From NCBI GenBank assembly GCA_033977485.1, contig CM066984.1:26867001-26931000 (forward strand): 64,000 bases of DNA, in the 5' to 3' direction. A program made the translations under genes and the position numbers. The notes beneath the pieces are model-generated. The model was given only the letters and a program-made list of their open reading frames with translations. It was not told the DNA's origin and did not search any database. The stretch is from Hydrangea macrophylla. Taxonomy: Eukaryota > Streptophyta > Magnoliopsida > Cornales > Hydrangeaceae. Below, piece after piece: positions 45,453 to 55,900 of this stretch (positions are counted from its first letter, which is position 1; the number at the start of each line of letters is the position of its first letter).

Positions 45453-45804
45453 CTATCATGGCCTATATATATTCTGCTTTGGCTCTCTTCTCAGTTTGCA
45501 TCTTTTCATCAAGAGTATAATAACTCAGAATAGAAAAGAGAGCGTAAAAAGGGAGAGCAGAATACAAAAAGGATTTCAAAAAAGCCCACACTCACTTCAA
45601 TATTCTGGTAGCAGAGGAATACGGTAGAAGATCGTGAGTTGTTATCGAGCCTATGTTCTCGATTTGTCTACTATAGCAATCCGTTTTGCAGTTCAAGGTA
45701 ACCCTAGTTCTGCCCTTATAGGGTTATTATAGGTTTCAGGAATTCTTTTGCAATACCAACGTATACGCACTGTACATGGATTATGGGAATGCAGTTTTCT
45801 AACA
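45453..45804 (+). repeat. Copia 3' LTR, second part
   Basis: It continues the copia LTR after Y and ends CTAACA, directly before the duplication ACCAG. Confidence 0.92.
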
Positions 45805-46293
45805 ACCAGAACCAGTGTGGATCATTCAAGAGGCCTTTTGCGAGTGGCTCTCATTTTAGTTCCAACTTCAGTGGACAAGGTAGACCAATGAGCAATATAC
45901 CAATATGTCCGCTTTGTAATCGGCCACACACGGGTTGATGTTTCATGACTAACCCTCAGAACAGGACTCAAGGAATGAGTAGTATAAATTCTACACCTAA
46001 CCTACGAGGCAAATGTTCTGATTGTGGAATGGTTGGGCAACAATCAAAGCCTAAGGAGACGTCCCCAACAAGGAACGAGTTATATGGATTCAAATGGTTT
46101 GAAGCCTAAATAATCCAATGACAGGAGACATAGGACAGAGCAGCATGAGGGGAGATCATTCCAGATGAATCTCGGAGATGTGACTACTATGGATATAATA
46201 GTCTTACGCATACTCGTCGATTCGGGATCTACTCATTCATTTGTGTTTCATAATTTTGTTGAACATTTGAATGTTAGATCAATGCTCTTTGAA
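45805..46293 (+). pseudogene. Right piece of older gypsy gag and protease start
   Basis: It continues the frame from 11523 with a Ser/Phe/Gly-rich gag linker (FASGSHFSSNFSGQGRP) and a zinc-knuckle beginning (CPLCNRPHTG). A stop lies near 45936. Further on, another frame reads RILVDSGSTHSFVFHNF near 46210, a retroviral-type aspartic protease active site. The host element is an old Ty3-gypsy copy. No RT follows. Confidence 0.7.
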
Positions 46294-47035
46294 AAGTAAC
46301 CCCAAGCGTTCGACCCCTGAGCACTTGAGGCACGTGAGCACTTGAGCTGTTAAATCGATGAAAATATTATTTTGTCCTTGCATCATGAAAACCTATATAT
46401 ATCCTCTTTAACAAAATTTCTTGCGTTTCCTAAACCAAAAATAGAGAGTGAGTCTTAGAGAAAGTGTTTTTGAGAGATCTTCATACACCATTTCGTATAC
46501 ACACATGCATATCCACAAATTCCACCCTCTATACTCTCTTTTGCACTAAAAAACATGTATATACTTGTACCTGAGGTTCTGGAGATGAATCATTGAAGAA
46601 CCAAGAAGATTGGAGGAAGATCCTATCTTGGATTTTGCTTGAAGTTGCATTATAGCTCATAGTTGAAGCATTCTCAACATATAGATCCACATTTACATCA
46701 TCCATTCATAATCCAAGCCCTAGTGAGTATAGATTCTCACTTGGATGCCTTTTGATAGAGTTCTCACATGTTTTTATCTCTTGCATGTGTCTTAAAAACT
46801 AATTTGCATTGTTGCATGTGTGACTAAACTAGGAATTTGGTTTCTATCAAAGTCATGTGCTCAAGTTCCTGAGCGCTTGAGTGCAGTAGATTTGCTATGA
46901 TCCTTGTTTTATATATTTAGTTTAGTATGTTTTCTTGTTAGCATGAATATGTGACAATTTAGATGTCATAAATTTCATCGTGCGTGTCCATAAACACACA
47001 TGTACTTTGGTTACTTGTTGGTTGGATAGGACTAT
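46294..47035. other. Unassigned LTR-like sequence
   Basis: No gene is visible. It has a TATA-like CTATATATAT at 46391-46400 and a leader-like region behind it, and may be part of an LTR. No second copy is in the window. Confidence 0.35.
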
Positions 47036-47845
47036 GTTGGGTTTATGTCCTCAAACCATTACTGTATTTATGAGACATTGACATTTTAATACATAGATAT
47101 CTACTTTACATTTCATTATGTATGTTTCTATCATGAGATGATTGTTAATCCATAAGTATCATAGTAAGTAATTCGTGTGTGTATGAGATACATACAAGTG
47201 AGATACAAATTACTATCCTTTGATACTTATAACTTGTCACAGTGGATAATGAGACTGGATATCTGATCAGGTAGACACTGTAGCATAATTAACTACCATT
47301 GGATGGAGTGATGAATCTCAATCACTAGAGTGTGACTCTTATTTAATATGCTAGTGCTTATAGTACATTGACGGACCTGAGCTTTCCTATTGACACTCAA
47401 GACTGTCAAATAGTCGATAGGAACTCATAAATTATATAAGGTACGTGTTCTCAATCTTGAGACGATTATGAACACAGACTGTGGATATGGCTGTTTTGAC
47501 TTACCAATCAGGGAGGTCTATAAAAAATCAACACCTGGGTATCTTGGGTTTGTCATGTTCATAGGGTTGTGAACATATATTTTCAAGATAGAATCTACCC
47601 TCTGATTCAGAGTAAGTATTCCCTTGAGAATGTCACCAAGTTGATTCTTGAGAACTGCAATCTTGTTGATAAGTAGTTATCAACATGTTTGGTAATCATG
47701 AGAGGTGAATGGGACTTAAGGAACACAAGAATTATTCATTATTCAGGTTAACAGTAACAGTTATCCAACTACCTGAATATGATTACGAATGCTGAAGGTA
47801 GAGTGACATTAGTACAACATACAAGTTTAGTTATCAACTAATCGT
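47036..47845 (+). repeat. Probable copia LTR fragment
   Basis: It begins TGTTGGGTTTATGTCC, a start seen in many plant copia LTRs. It is cut at 47846 by Athila-like sequence. There is no partner in the window, so the call is tentative. Confidence 0.4.
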
Positions 47846-48120
47846 GCAACGGCACCAAAAAACTTGACACGAGAATTTTTCTGTGTGCGCTTGTGTGCTA
47901 TACCCAAGTGTAGGTAATCGTGCAAGTAGTAGTCTGGTTAAGTCCAGGTCGATCCCACAGGGAAGGTGTTAAACTAATTACTTAGATTAATCTCAAACAA
48001 GAAAATAAAAATCAATATTTTAATAATGCAGAGCACAAAGTCCCACAATTCATCAACTACTAAAAAGATTAAAACAATTAAACTAAATTAAACTAATTAC
48101 CAACTAATCATTCCTACAAC
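47846..48120 (-). repeat. Athila-like LTR end with primer site, fragment
   Basis: The inverse complement matches the end of the Athila-like LTR at 31140-31260 (GGGATCGACCTGGACTTA, then TTGCACGATTACCTACAC). A decayed primer site follows (TTTTTGGTGCCGTTGCACG). Only about 275 bp remain. Its right edge cuts directly into the PMD gene. Confidence 0.7.
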
Positions 48121-49442
48121 TGGGGCGGTGCTGCCTTGGCCCATCTTTACAAGCATATGGGCGAGGTCTCTCAGGGCGATGTTAAATCGACCGGAGGATT
48201 TTGGTGAGCTTGGGAGGTATGCATTGCATCTTCTTTTATTTTCCATCTTTTTGATTTCTATACTCGTTCTGATTTTCTCCTTCGTCTATGCAGCTTTGGA
48301 GCTTTGAATACCTAAAGATGTTGGCTCCCTCCCCAGCAGACGAGTCAGGCGAAGATGAGGATGGCATGGCTCCCGTGCCTCTGTTCCCACGAGGCTTGAG
48401 ATGGCGGAGGGACGTTGTCGGGGTGAAGAGCGGGGCCCATCGGATTGTTTTGCTTAGAAACTTCTTAACTGAGCTAACGGCCTCTAGTGTTGATTGGACG
48501 CCTTGGGAGGGCGTCGCCTATGCCACCCCAGAGGAGATACAAGCGGTCAAATCTCTTACCTCTTGCCGCCTTCTGATGGAGAGTACCGAGTGCAGGCAGT
48601 GGTTCCTTGGTGAGCGGGTGTCTCGGCAGGTGGTCGGTGGTTCCAGGTATCGCGTTCCTCATAATACCCCTGTGATGGATGCTAGTGACCTCTCTGGTGA
48701 TGCTCTGCTGGCGGCCTTAGACGGCACCGATGTTTGGGATCATTTTCTCTCTGAGACCGGCTATGAGGCTTACCGTGGCCGCTTCTTGATGCCTAACTTC
48801 CCACTCCTGGAGGTGAGTTTCTTTTCATATTTTTGTCTTTATTAGTTGCCTATGTCTTTTATTCATCTTTTCCTGACTTATTCTGTGTCTACAGCTTCGC
48901 GAGATGTACAGGAGACAGGCTCCTCAGGCTCCCGACCCTATCCCTCCTTGGGATTGGACCGTCAATATTCTAGGCGCTGATGGCACTCCCCAAATGATGG
49001 AGGTGCCGCGAGTCACATGTGGGTACCCTACTCAGCCAGCGGGCGTCCTCAATGTTCCTTGGAGTTACGCCGAGGAGGGTCACGCCTTGGCGGCTAGCCT
49101 ACGGTCCTTGGTCCTTACACGAGACCATCGGGTATGTTTCTAATTCTGTGCTTTCCTTAAGGTTATGAGGTTCTAACCCTAGATCTTACCCTTGACAGAT
49201 GGACGGTATGCGGCAATTCGCCGCCAACCAGATGGCGTCTTTGGTAAGTCTCTGACTTGACTCTGTTTTTGTATTTTTTGTGGTTTCCCTACTGATTACC
49301 TCTGTTTTATTTGTGTGTGCAGTACCGGGGAGGTGGAGCTGGTTCATCGAGGACTGGTCCAAGATGCAGGGGCGGTAGGAGGAGGCCGTCGCCGACATAC
49401 ACTCCGGGCGGTCCGTCAGAGGACGAAGAAGAGGAGGACTGA
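48121..49442 (+). CDS. Plant mobile domain (PMD) gene, 5' truncated, five exons visible
   Basis: The exons seen are 48121-48203 (incomplete 5'), 48294-48812, 48895-49131, 49199-49243 and 49323-49442, ending in TGA. All introns have GT-AG ends and are 67-90 bp long. Exons 2 to 5 join in phase 0. The exon 1 to 2 junction does not keep frame with the obvious sites, so an indel or another splice site is involved. Exon 1 reads WGGAALAHLYKHMGEVSQ and exon 2 begins LWSFEYLKMLAP. Both are typical of the C-terminal part of aminotransferase-like plant mobile domain proteins. The tail is Gly/Arg-rich, then acidic (PGGPSEDEEEED). The N-terminal part has been lost at 48120. The gene runs antisense to the Tat-like pol, as antisense ORFs do in some Tat-lineage elements. 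Its role in the element is unknown. Confidence 0.78.
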
Positions 49443-49781
49443 GGCCTCGCAAGCGGGAATTTTATTCTCTTTTTATGTTTTCGATTGGGTTGTACCAGTG
49501 ACATGACTATTCGGACAGCGTAGGACGATGTGTAGAACAATTTGTGACTTTTGACAGAGTATTATGATGTTTCGCCTTTTAGGCCGGATAGCTTCCGGTT
49601 TGGGGGCGCAGTTGTGTGCTTGGTTTAGTTGATGACTGATATATGTGCACTGTGATTGTTGGATGTTACTGCGATGGGCAGTTTTGTGATAGTGAGTGCT
49701 TTTGCCTTGCAGGTGGGATAGTCCGTGAAACAGGGAGGTGCTGCCGAAATTTCGAATTTTCCTAGAGCCGCAACCGAAAAT
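49443..49781 (+). other. Intergenic stretch between PMD gene and DUF7745-like gene
   Basis: No gene is visible. A possible splice acceptor (TTTTGCCTTGCAG near 49712) lies 70 bp before the next start, so an upstream non-coding exon is possible. Confidence 0.4.
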
Positions 49782-50780
49782 ATGGCTTTGTATGATCCCG
49801 CTCAGCTCATAGCTTGGCTGAACATCACGGATGGCGTGGAGCGGATTAACCTCTTTAGCTACGGCTTGACCGAGCTGTTTTCTCTTTGCCAGGTGACCTT
49901 GAATACTGAGTTCTTGCGTGCTGCCATTGGTCACTGGGACCCGGTGAACCATGTCTTCAACTTCAATGGCCTGGAGATATGCCCCATGTTTGAGGAGTTT
50001 TGTGCTATTCTTGGCTTTGATTCTGACTCCGACTTGATTCTCCCTTCTGTTGATACCCTCAGTCCTACGCGAGGCTTGGCTGAATATCTGAATTGCTCCG
50101 TCACTATTTCCCGCCGGCTGATTCAAGGTGAAGCGCTCAACATTGCTTCTATTATCGCCCGGTACGCCAGTCCTGGGAATCGCAGCGTGTATGATACTAC
50201 CCGCGGGGCCGCTTTGATACTGTGCATGACTTCACACTTCCTATTCTCGAGTACTTCGGTTGACTTAGTGCATGTGTGTCTTGGACTGAAGCTCAGCAGG
50301 AATCCCATGGCCATGGTTCTGGCTGAAACCTTGAACGGCTTGGATAATGCCTTTAATCAGGGGACTCCTCTTCTTTCTAGGGCGCCTTTGGTGTTACAGG
50401 CCTGGTTATACGAGCGCCTTCAACTATGGACGGGCCGCATACCACCGGTTTATTTTCGTCGAGCCGTGCTTCATTCTCACTATACTTTTGCCGATTGGGT
50501 GGGCATGATGAGTGCCTTATCTGAGGCTGACATTTGCTGGATCGTGAGGCGTTGGGGCCTTTATGCTGTTACCACGAGCCTCCGGGGTCACCAGAGTGTG
50601 TGGTTGATGGGTCTGAGAGAGACTTCTTTCTATCATCCTCGCCGTTTGGCCCGACAGTATGGACAGGTTCAGGAGGTTCCCCAGGGGTTTACTGAGAGGG
50701 TCTTTGCTTCCAGGATCAGGGCTGCCACTATTGCTGCTTTTATTGATGGTTGGACTGACCGAGTAAAGGCCTACTTTTAA
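49782..50780 (+). CDS. DUF7745-like protein, 332 residues
   Basis: I chose the ATG at 49782 (MALYDPAQLIAWLNITDG); in-frame codons upstream have no ATG. The frame is uninterrupted. The segment FLRAAIGHWDPVNHVFNFNG with LEICPMFEEFCAILGF matches what I know of plant DUF7745 proteins, where WDP and a PT(I/M)EE-like motif open the domain. Later parts (FLFSSTSVDLVHVCLGL, LVLQAWLYERLQLW) fit the helical remainder. The domain is common in plant retrotransposon contexts and its function is unknown. It follows the PMD gene on the same strand and faces the Tat-like pol. Codon use is GC-richer than in the nested stack. Confidence 0.68.
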   Translation: MALYDPAQLIAWLNITDGVERINLFSYGLTELFSLCQVTLNTEFLRAAIGHWDPVNHVFNFNGLEICPMFEEFCAILGFDSDSDLILPSVDTLSPTRGLAEYLNCSVTISRRLIQGEALNIASIIARYASPGNRSVYDTTRGAALILCMTSHFLFSSTSVDLVHVCLGLKLSRNPMAMVLAETLNGLDNAFNQGTPLLSRAPLVLQAWLYERLQLWTGRIPPVYFRRAVLHSHYTFADWVGMMSALSEADICWIVRRWGLYAVTTSLRGHQSVWLMGLRETSFYHPRRLARQYGQVQEVPQGFTERVFASRIRAATIAAFIDGWTDRVKAYF

Positions 50781-51412
50781 AGACCTTTGAAAAAATAAAA
50801 GACACTAAGACAAGACTAGACCTGACTGATTCTACTCATTCCTCCAAGTGTCTTTGAACATGTGATTGCTTTTTGAAAGACTTTTATTTCTTTGATTATT
50901 CCTGTTCATGTAATATCCAAAGTTTGTTTGTCGGTGAACCCTGGTTACTTTGGGAATCTCATTTTATGCATTTTAACTTTCCAAAATTATTTTGTAACCG
51001 AGATTTCAACTAGATGTTGCTTTTGGTACTTGTTTGGACATGCTAGGACGATTAGAGGTAAACGAGGCGGGTGGCCGAAGTTTGCCCCTAGTTTGGGATA
51101 TATATGGTTGTGGGGCAAACGAGGTAGATGAACGACGTTTTGCCCCTAGTTTAGAAGGGGTTCAGGCAAACGAGGCAAGTGGCCGAAGTTTGCCCCTAGT
51201 GTGGAGGGCGATTTCTGGGTTACGGTAAGGACCGCGACTTTATTTCTCTCATATACTCATAATTTTGTCTAGACACCAAGGAGGTGACCTAGCGAGCTAT
51301 TTTCTCTCTTTTGTTATTGCTCACCTTGGATTTAGCTCTAATTTTTGCCTAGGTGTCCTTTCGGATTTTCAACCTAGCGAGCCATCCTTCTTTTTTTTCT
51401 TTTGGAAAGTCT
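50781..51412. repeat. Non-coding region with 60-bp repeats
   Basis: Between 51045 and 51210 a unit of about 60 bp (core GGCAAACGAGG, then GAAGTTTGCCCCTAG) repeats three times. Further on, CCTAGCGAGC recurs at 51288 and 51372. No gene is present. This is the usual position of satellite-like arrays in Tat-type elements. Confidence 0.65.
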
Positions 51413-51985
51413 GCCTACGTACCCCCGAGCGGGGATCAGGTCCAACGTAGTTCGGGCCATGGTTGGAAAGAAGCGGGTTGATTTTTAGGTAGGTGGGGTG
51501 ACCGAACCGTTGTGGTTGCCTACGTATCCCCGAGCGGGAATCAGGTCGAGCGTAGTTCAAGGTAAGGCTTGAAGAAAATGGTTATTTTTGTGGGTGGAGT
51601 GACCGAACAGATGTGGTTGCCTACGTATCCCCGAGTGGGAATTAGGTCGAGCGTAGTTCAAGGTAAGGCTTGAAGAAAATGGTTATTTTTGTGGGTGGAG
51701 TGACCGAACCGATGTGGTTGCCTACGTATCCCCGAGTGGGAATCAGGTCGAGCGTAGTTCAAGGTAAGGCTTGAAGAAAATGGTTATTTTTGTGGGTGGA
51801 GTAACCGAACCGATGTGGTTGCCTACGTATCCCCGAGTGGGAATCAGGTCGAGCGTAGTTCAAGGTAAGGCTTGAAGAAAATGGTTATTTTTGTGGGTGG
51901 AGTGACCGAACCGATGTGGTTGCCTACGTATCCCCGAGTGGGAATCAGGTCGAGCGTAGTTCAAGGTAAGGCTTGAAGAAAAGGT
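51413..51985. repeat. 101-bp tandem array
   Basis: GTTGCCTACGTATCCCCGAG occurs at 51515, 51616, 51717, 51818 and 51919, exactly 101 bp apart. A diverged copy precedes at about 51413. Units 2 to 5 are nearly identical. The array ends about 10 bp before the integrase stop codon. Confidence 0.95.
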
Positions 51986-51995
51986 TATTGAATAG

Positions 51996-52904
51996 TCAAG
52001 CATAGTACTTTTTGAGGCGATCCATGTTGATTGGTTCTTTGAATTCGACACCATCGAGGTCCATGAGATAAGTTGCTCCTCCGGAAAGAACAGTCTTGAC
52101 GATGTAAGGGCTGACCCATTTAGAATTAAACTTCCCACGGGGATCAAAAATCGGAGCTCGCAACTCCTTAAGGACAAGGTCACCCTTGATAATCTTCCTC
52201 GGACGAACCTTTTTGTTGAAAGCACGGGCTATCCTCTTTTGATAGATTCGAACATGGTCGACTGCCGCTAGGCGCTTTTCATCTATGAGGGCCAATTCTT
52301 CATATCTTTCCCTCAACCAATCTGATTCCGAAATTTCACATTCTGCCATCACGCGTAGGGACGGAAATTCTATCTTGACCGGAAGTACCGCTTCCATCCC
52401 ATATACTAGTGAGTAAGGGGTTGCTCCTGTGGACGTCGTTATCGAGGTTCTGTATCCCCAAAGTGCGAACGGTAGCTTTTCATGCCAGTCTTTGTAAGTA
52501 TCGGCTGATTTATGCAGTATGGCCTTAACATTCTTGTTTGCGGCCTCGACCGCCCTATTAGTTTGCGGTCTATATGGTGATGACTTGTGATAAGTGATTT
52601 TGTATTCCTCGAACAGATCCCTAACTTCTGCTTTGAAATGACTTCCGTTATCCGAAATAATCTCATGGGGAACTCCATAACGGCAGATGAGATTTCTCTT
52701 GATGAATTTGGCCACTTCCTTGGCCCCTAACTTGGTGTAGGATGCAGCTTCTACCCATTTTGTGAAGTAGTCTATGGCCACCAGAATGTACCGATTTCCA
52801 TTTGAAGCTTTCGGAATGATTTCACCGATAATATCGATTCCCCAGGTGGAGAATGGCCAAGGTGAGGTCATGCTGTATAGAAGGGATGGTGGTACATGCA
52901 TCAT
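51996..52904 (-). CDS. Tat-like integrase (separated from pol by one stop)
   Basis: This open segment of 302 residues continues the frame of the ORF to its right; a single TAG at 52917-52919 divides them. It contains the integrase catalytic core (WGIDIIGEIIPKASNGNRYI, ISDNGSHFKAEV, PYRPQTNRAVEAANKNVKAI) with the D, D and E in place. The C-terminal region follows (FDPRGKFNSKWVSPYIVK). The zinc-binding N-terminus lies upstream of the stop. It inserts the DNA copy into the genome. There is no chromodomain. Confidence 0.9.
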   Translation of the reverse strand: MMHVPPSLLYSMTSPWPFSTWGIDIIGEIIPKASNGNRYILVAIDYFTKWVEAASYTKLGAKEVAKFIKRNLICRYGVPHEIISDNGSHFKAEVRDLFEEYKITYHKSSPYRPQTNRAVEAANKNVKAILHKSADTYKDWHEKLPFALWGYRTSITTSTGATPYSLVYGMEAVLPVKIEFPSLRVMAECEISESDWLRERYEELALIDEKRLAAVDHVRIYQKRIARAFNKKVRPRKIIKGDLVLKELRAPIFDPRGKFNSKWVSPYIVKTVLSGGATYLMDLDGVEFKEPINMDRLKKYYA

Positions 52905-52916
52905 GTTTGCATGAAT

Positions 52917-55900
52917 CTAGCACTTGTGACACTTTCTCACGTATTCGCAACAATCTTTTTCCAATGTTGTCCAGTAGTACCCTTGTCTCACAATTTTCTT
53001 GGCCAGCATGTGGTCGTTCATGTGCGGGCCGCATACCCCTTCGTGTATTTCTTCCATCATTCTTCTGGAGCTCTTCCCAAACAAGCAAGTCAGGTTGTGA
53101 CCGTTGTATCCTTTCTTCAACAGTTTCCCACCGCAAATGATGAATTGCGCTGCGAATCTTTGAATGGCCCTTTTGTCTTTTTCGGTAGATTCTTGGGGGT
53201 ACGTTCCATTTTCTATGAAGTTCCAGACATCCCGATACCACGGTGTTTCATTCTCTTCTACTTTAATTACGGCGATCATGTTGAACGAAGGCTCGTACCT
53301 TTGCCCAATCACCAAAGGCATCATCCTGACTCCCACAGGAATTTTGATCATGGAGGCTAAGGTAGCCAACGAATCAGCTAGCTGGTTCTCTTCCCTAGGA
53401 AAGTAGAAGAACGTTATGCTCTTAAAGTGCTTCTTAAGTTCATCGAGATGGTCATGGTATGGCTTCAACCTCTCTCCCGTCACCTTCCATTCTCCTCTGG
53501 CTTGTGACACGATGAGATTCGAATCTCCGAAGACATCTAGCTTTTGAATTCTCAATTCTATGGCCGCTTCCACCCCCAGAATGCACGCTTCATATTCAGC
53601 AGTGTTATTGGTGGAGTTATAATTGAGCTTGACTGCCAGCGGGGTGTGGTCCCTGTTTGGTGATACTAGGATTATTCCTACCCCGTAGCCTTTCATGTTG
53701 GCTGCTCCATCAAAGTACAACTTCCATTGTTCTTCCTTGATTTCCATGATATTTTCGTCCGGGAATGGGAAGTCTCCACTTTCTTCGGAGTCAATGGCGT
53801 GTTCTGCAAGATGCTCGGCCACGGTTCTCCCTTTTACCGATTTGCTTGTAACATACTTGATATCGAATTCAGATAGTAGGAGTAACCAATGGGATATACG
53901 ATCGGTCAGGGTAGGTTTTTCGAGGAGGTATTTTAGAGGATCCATGCGGGATATGAGCACGACCGGGAAGGCTAGCATGTAGTGCCTCAGTCGGCGGGTG
54001 CACCAAACCAAGGCCCAACACGTTTTTTCAAGGGCAGAGTAGTTGAGCTCATACCCAGTCAACCTCTTGCTGAGGTAGTATATGGCTTTTTCGGAGTGGC
54101 TTTCTTCTCCTTCTTGGGCTAGCATGCAGCCCATGGCATTTTCGGAGACAGATAGGTAAAGGAATAAGGGCTTATGAGGCGTTGGTGGTGAAAGGACAGG
54201 CGGATTTTGAAGGTAAGCTTTTATTTTGTCGAAAGCGGCTTGGCATTGGTCATCCCATTGGAACTTCTCCCCTTTTCTCAACAATCGGAACAGAGGATCG
54301 CATGTAGTTGTGAGCTTGGAAATGAAGCGGCTGATGAATTGGATTCTTCCGAGGAACCCCCTTACCTCTTTTCCATTCCGTGGTGGTGTCATTTCTAGGA
54401 TTGCCTTGATCTTGGAAGGATCCACCTCTATCCCCCTTTGTGTGATGAGGAAGCCCAAGAGTTTACCGGAGGTCACGCCGAAAGTGCATTTCTTTGGATT
54501 CAGCCTCATCTTGTACTTACGCAACCTTTCAAAAAACTTTCCCAGTGCCACTAGGTGCCCTTCTCTATCCTTAGACTTCACAATCATGTCGTCTACGTAC
54601 ACCTCTATTTCCTTGTGAATCATGTCATGCAGCAGAGTGGTGGCAGCTCTCTGGTAGGTTGCCCTAGCATTCTTGAGCCTGAAAGGCATCACTCTATAAC
54701 AGTAGGTCCCCCAGGGGGTGGTGAATGTCGTCTTTTCCCGATCTTCTGGCGCCATAAGAATCTGATTATACCCTGAGAAACCATCCATGAATGATAGTAG
54801 ATCATGTCCTGCGGTGTTATCTACCAAAACGTCAATGTGGGGAAGTGGGAAGTCATCCTTGGGACTGGCCTTGTTTAGATCATGGAAGTCGACGCACACA
54901 CGAACTTTTCCATCCTTTTTTGGGACTGGCACGATATTGGCAACCCATTCCGGATATTCGGTGACAATGATGAATCCTGCCTTGAATTGCTTCTCTACTT
55001 CTTCCTTAACCTTGAGTGCCCACTCCGGCCTCATGCGCCTCAGTTTCTGCTTGACAGGTTTAGAATTAGGGAGGAGGGGAATATGATGTTGGACAATGTC
55101 GGGATCGACCCCAGGCATGTCCTCGTAAGACCAAGCAAAAACATCTTTGAATTCTTTTAGCAAGAGGGTTAATTTTTCTTTTTCTTCTTTATTAAGAGCT
55201 GAGCCAATTTGCACAATTTGGGGATTATCTGTTTCACCTAAGTTAACCGATAAAGTATCTTCGATTATTTCATAAGCAGGTGGTTTTTCAATTAGTTGCT
55301 TAAGTTCAATTGGGAGATCCTCGGAGGGATCTGTGCATTCACAAGTATTAGACATAGAGGAGTAAGCAGAATCGTCTTTCATTTCATTCATGATAGGTGA
55401 AGTGACTACATTGGACAGTGATGGGCTTACAGCAGCCGACTCTGGTACAGACTCGATAATCGGTAGTACAGACTCCGGGGGAATAGGGGATAGGGAGACA
55501 CAGACAGATGACTCTACAGCCTGGTTGCTCAGACCCTCCTCAATTGGCTTGATCTGATCATCTTGGCTCTTGGCCCTCTTTTCTTCCTTCTTCTCAACGG
55601 ATTCCTCCCACATCTTCTCGATGGCTTCAGTGTCCAGGTATTTCAACCAGTCTTCCTCTGGGGTTTTCTCAATTTCTTCGGGATAGAACGGATCTTGATA
55701 TGGAGGCCTCTCACAGTCAGCGAAGATTTCAAGTCCAGGGTGCCTTTTCCCAGTGGTTTGATGGATCCAGGGTTCAGGGAACCCAAAGTAAGGGAAGTCA
55801 TCCCCTTCTTTGATGAATTGTCCATTCAAGGTCTTGCGGTATGGCGGGAGACCCCTTACCCTTTTCTTCCACGGCCTCTGTAGCTCGATGTCTTCTTCAG

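Larger units (their letters stand above)
11524..45804 (+). mobile_element. Ty1-copia element with nested insertions
   Basis: LTRs lie at 11524-12818 and 40709-41667 joined to 45453-45804. Both flanks carry the 5-bp duplication ACCAG (11519-11523 and 45805-45809). A tRNA-iMet primer site, gag, protease, integrase, RT and RNase H follow in copia order on the plus strand. Element X interrupts the leader, a MITE lies between X and gag, and element Y sits in the right LTR. Without insertions the element would be about 7 to 8 kb. All coding blocks are broken. The pol resembles the Tork/TNT1 group by eye. Confidence 0.92.

Noticed and set aside
49473..50126. A 217-residue minus-strand ORF opposite the DUF7745-like gene
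   Set aside because: It has no recognisable motif, and the plus-strand frame is longer and matches a known domain. It is a shadow ORF.
51860..52225. Separate minus-strand gene spanning the 101-bp array
   Set aside because: It overlaps the integrase in another frame and extends through the repeat. There is no motif.
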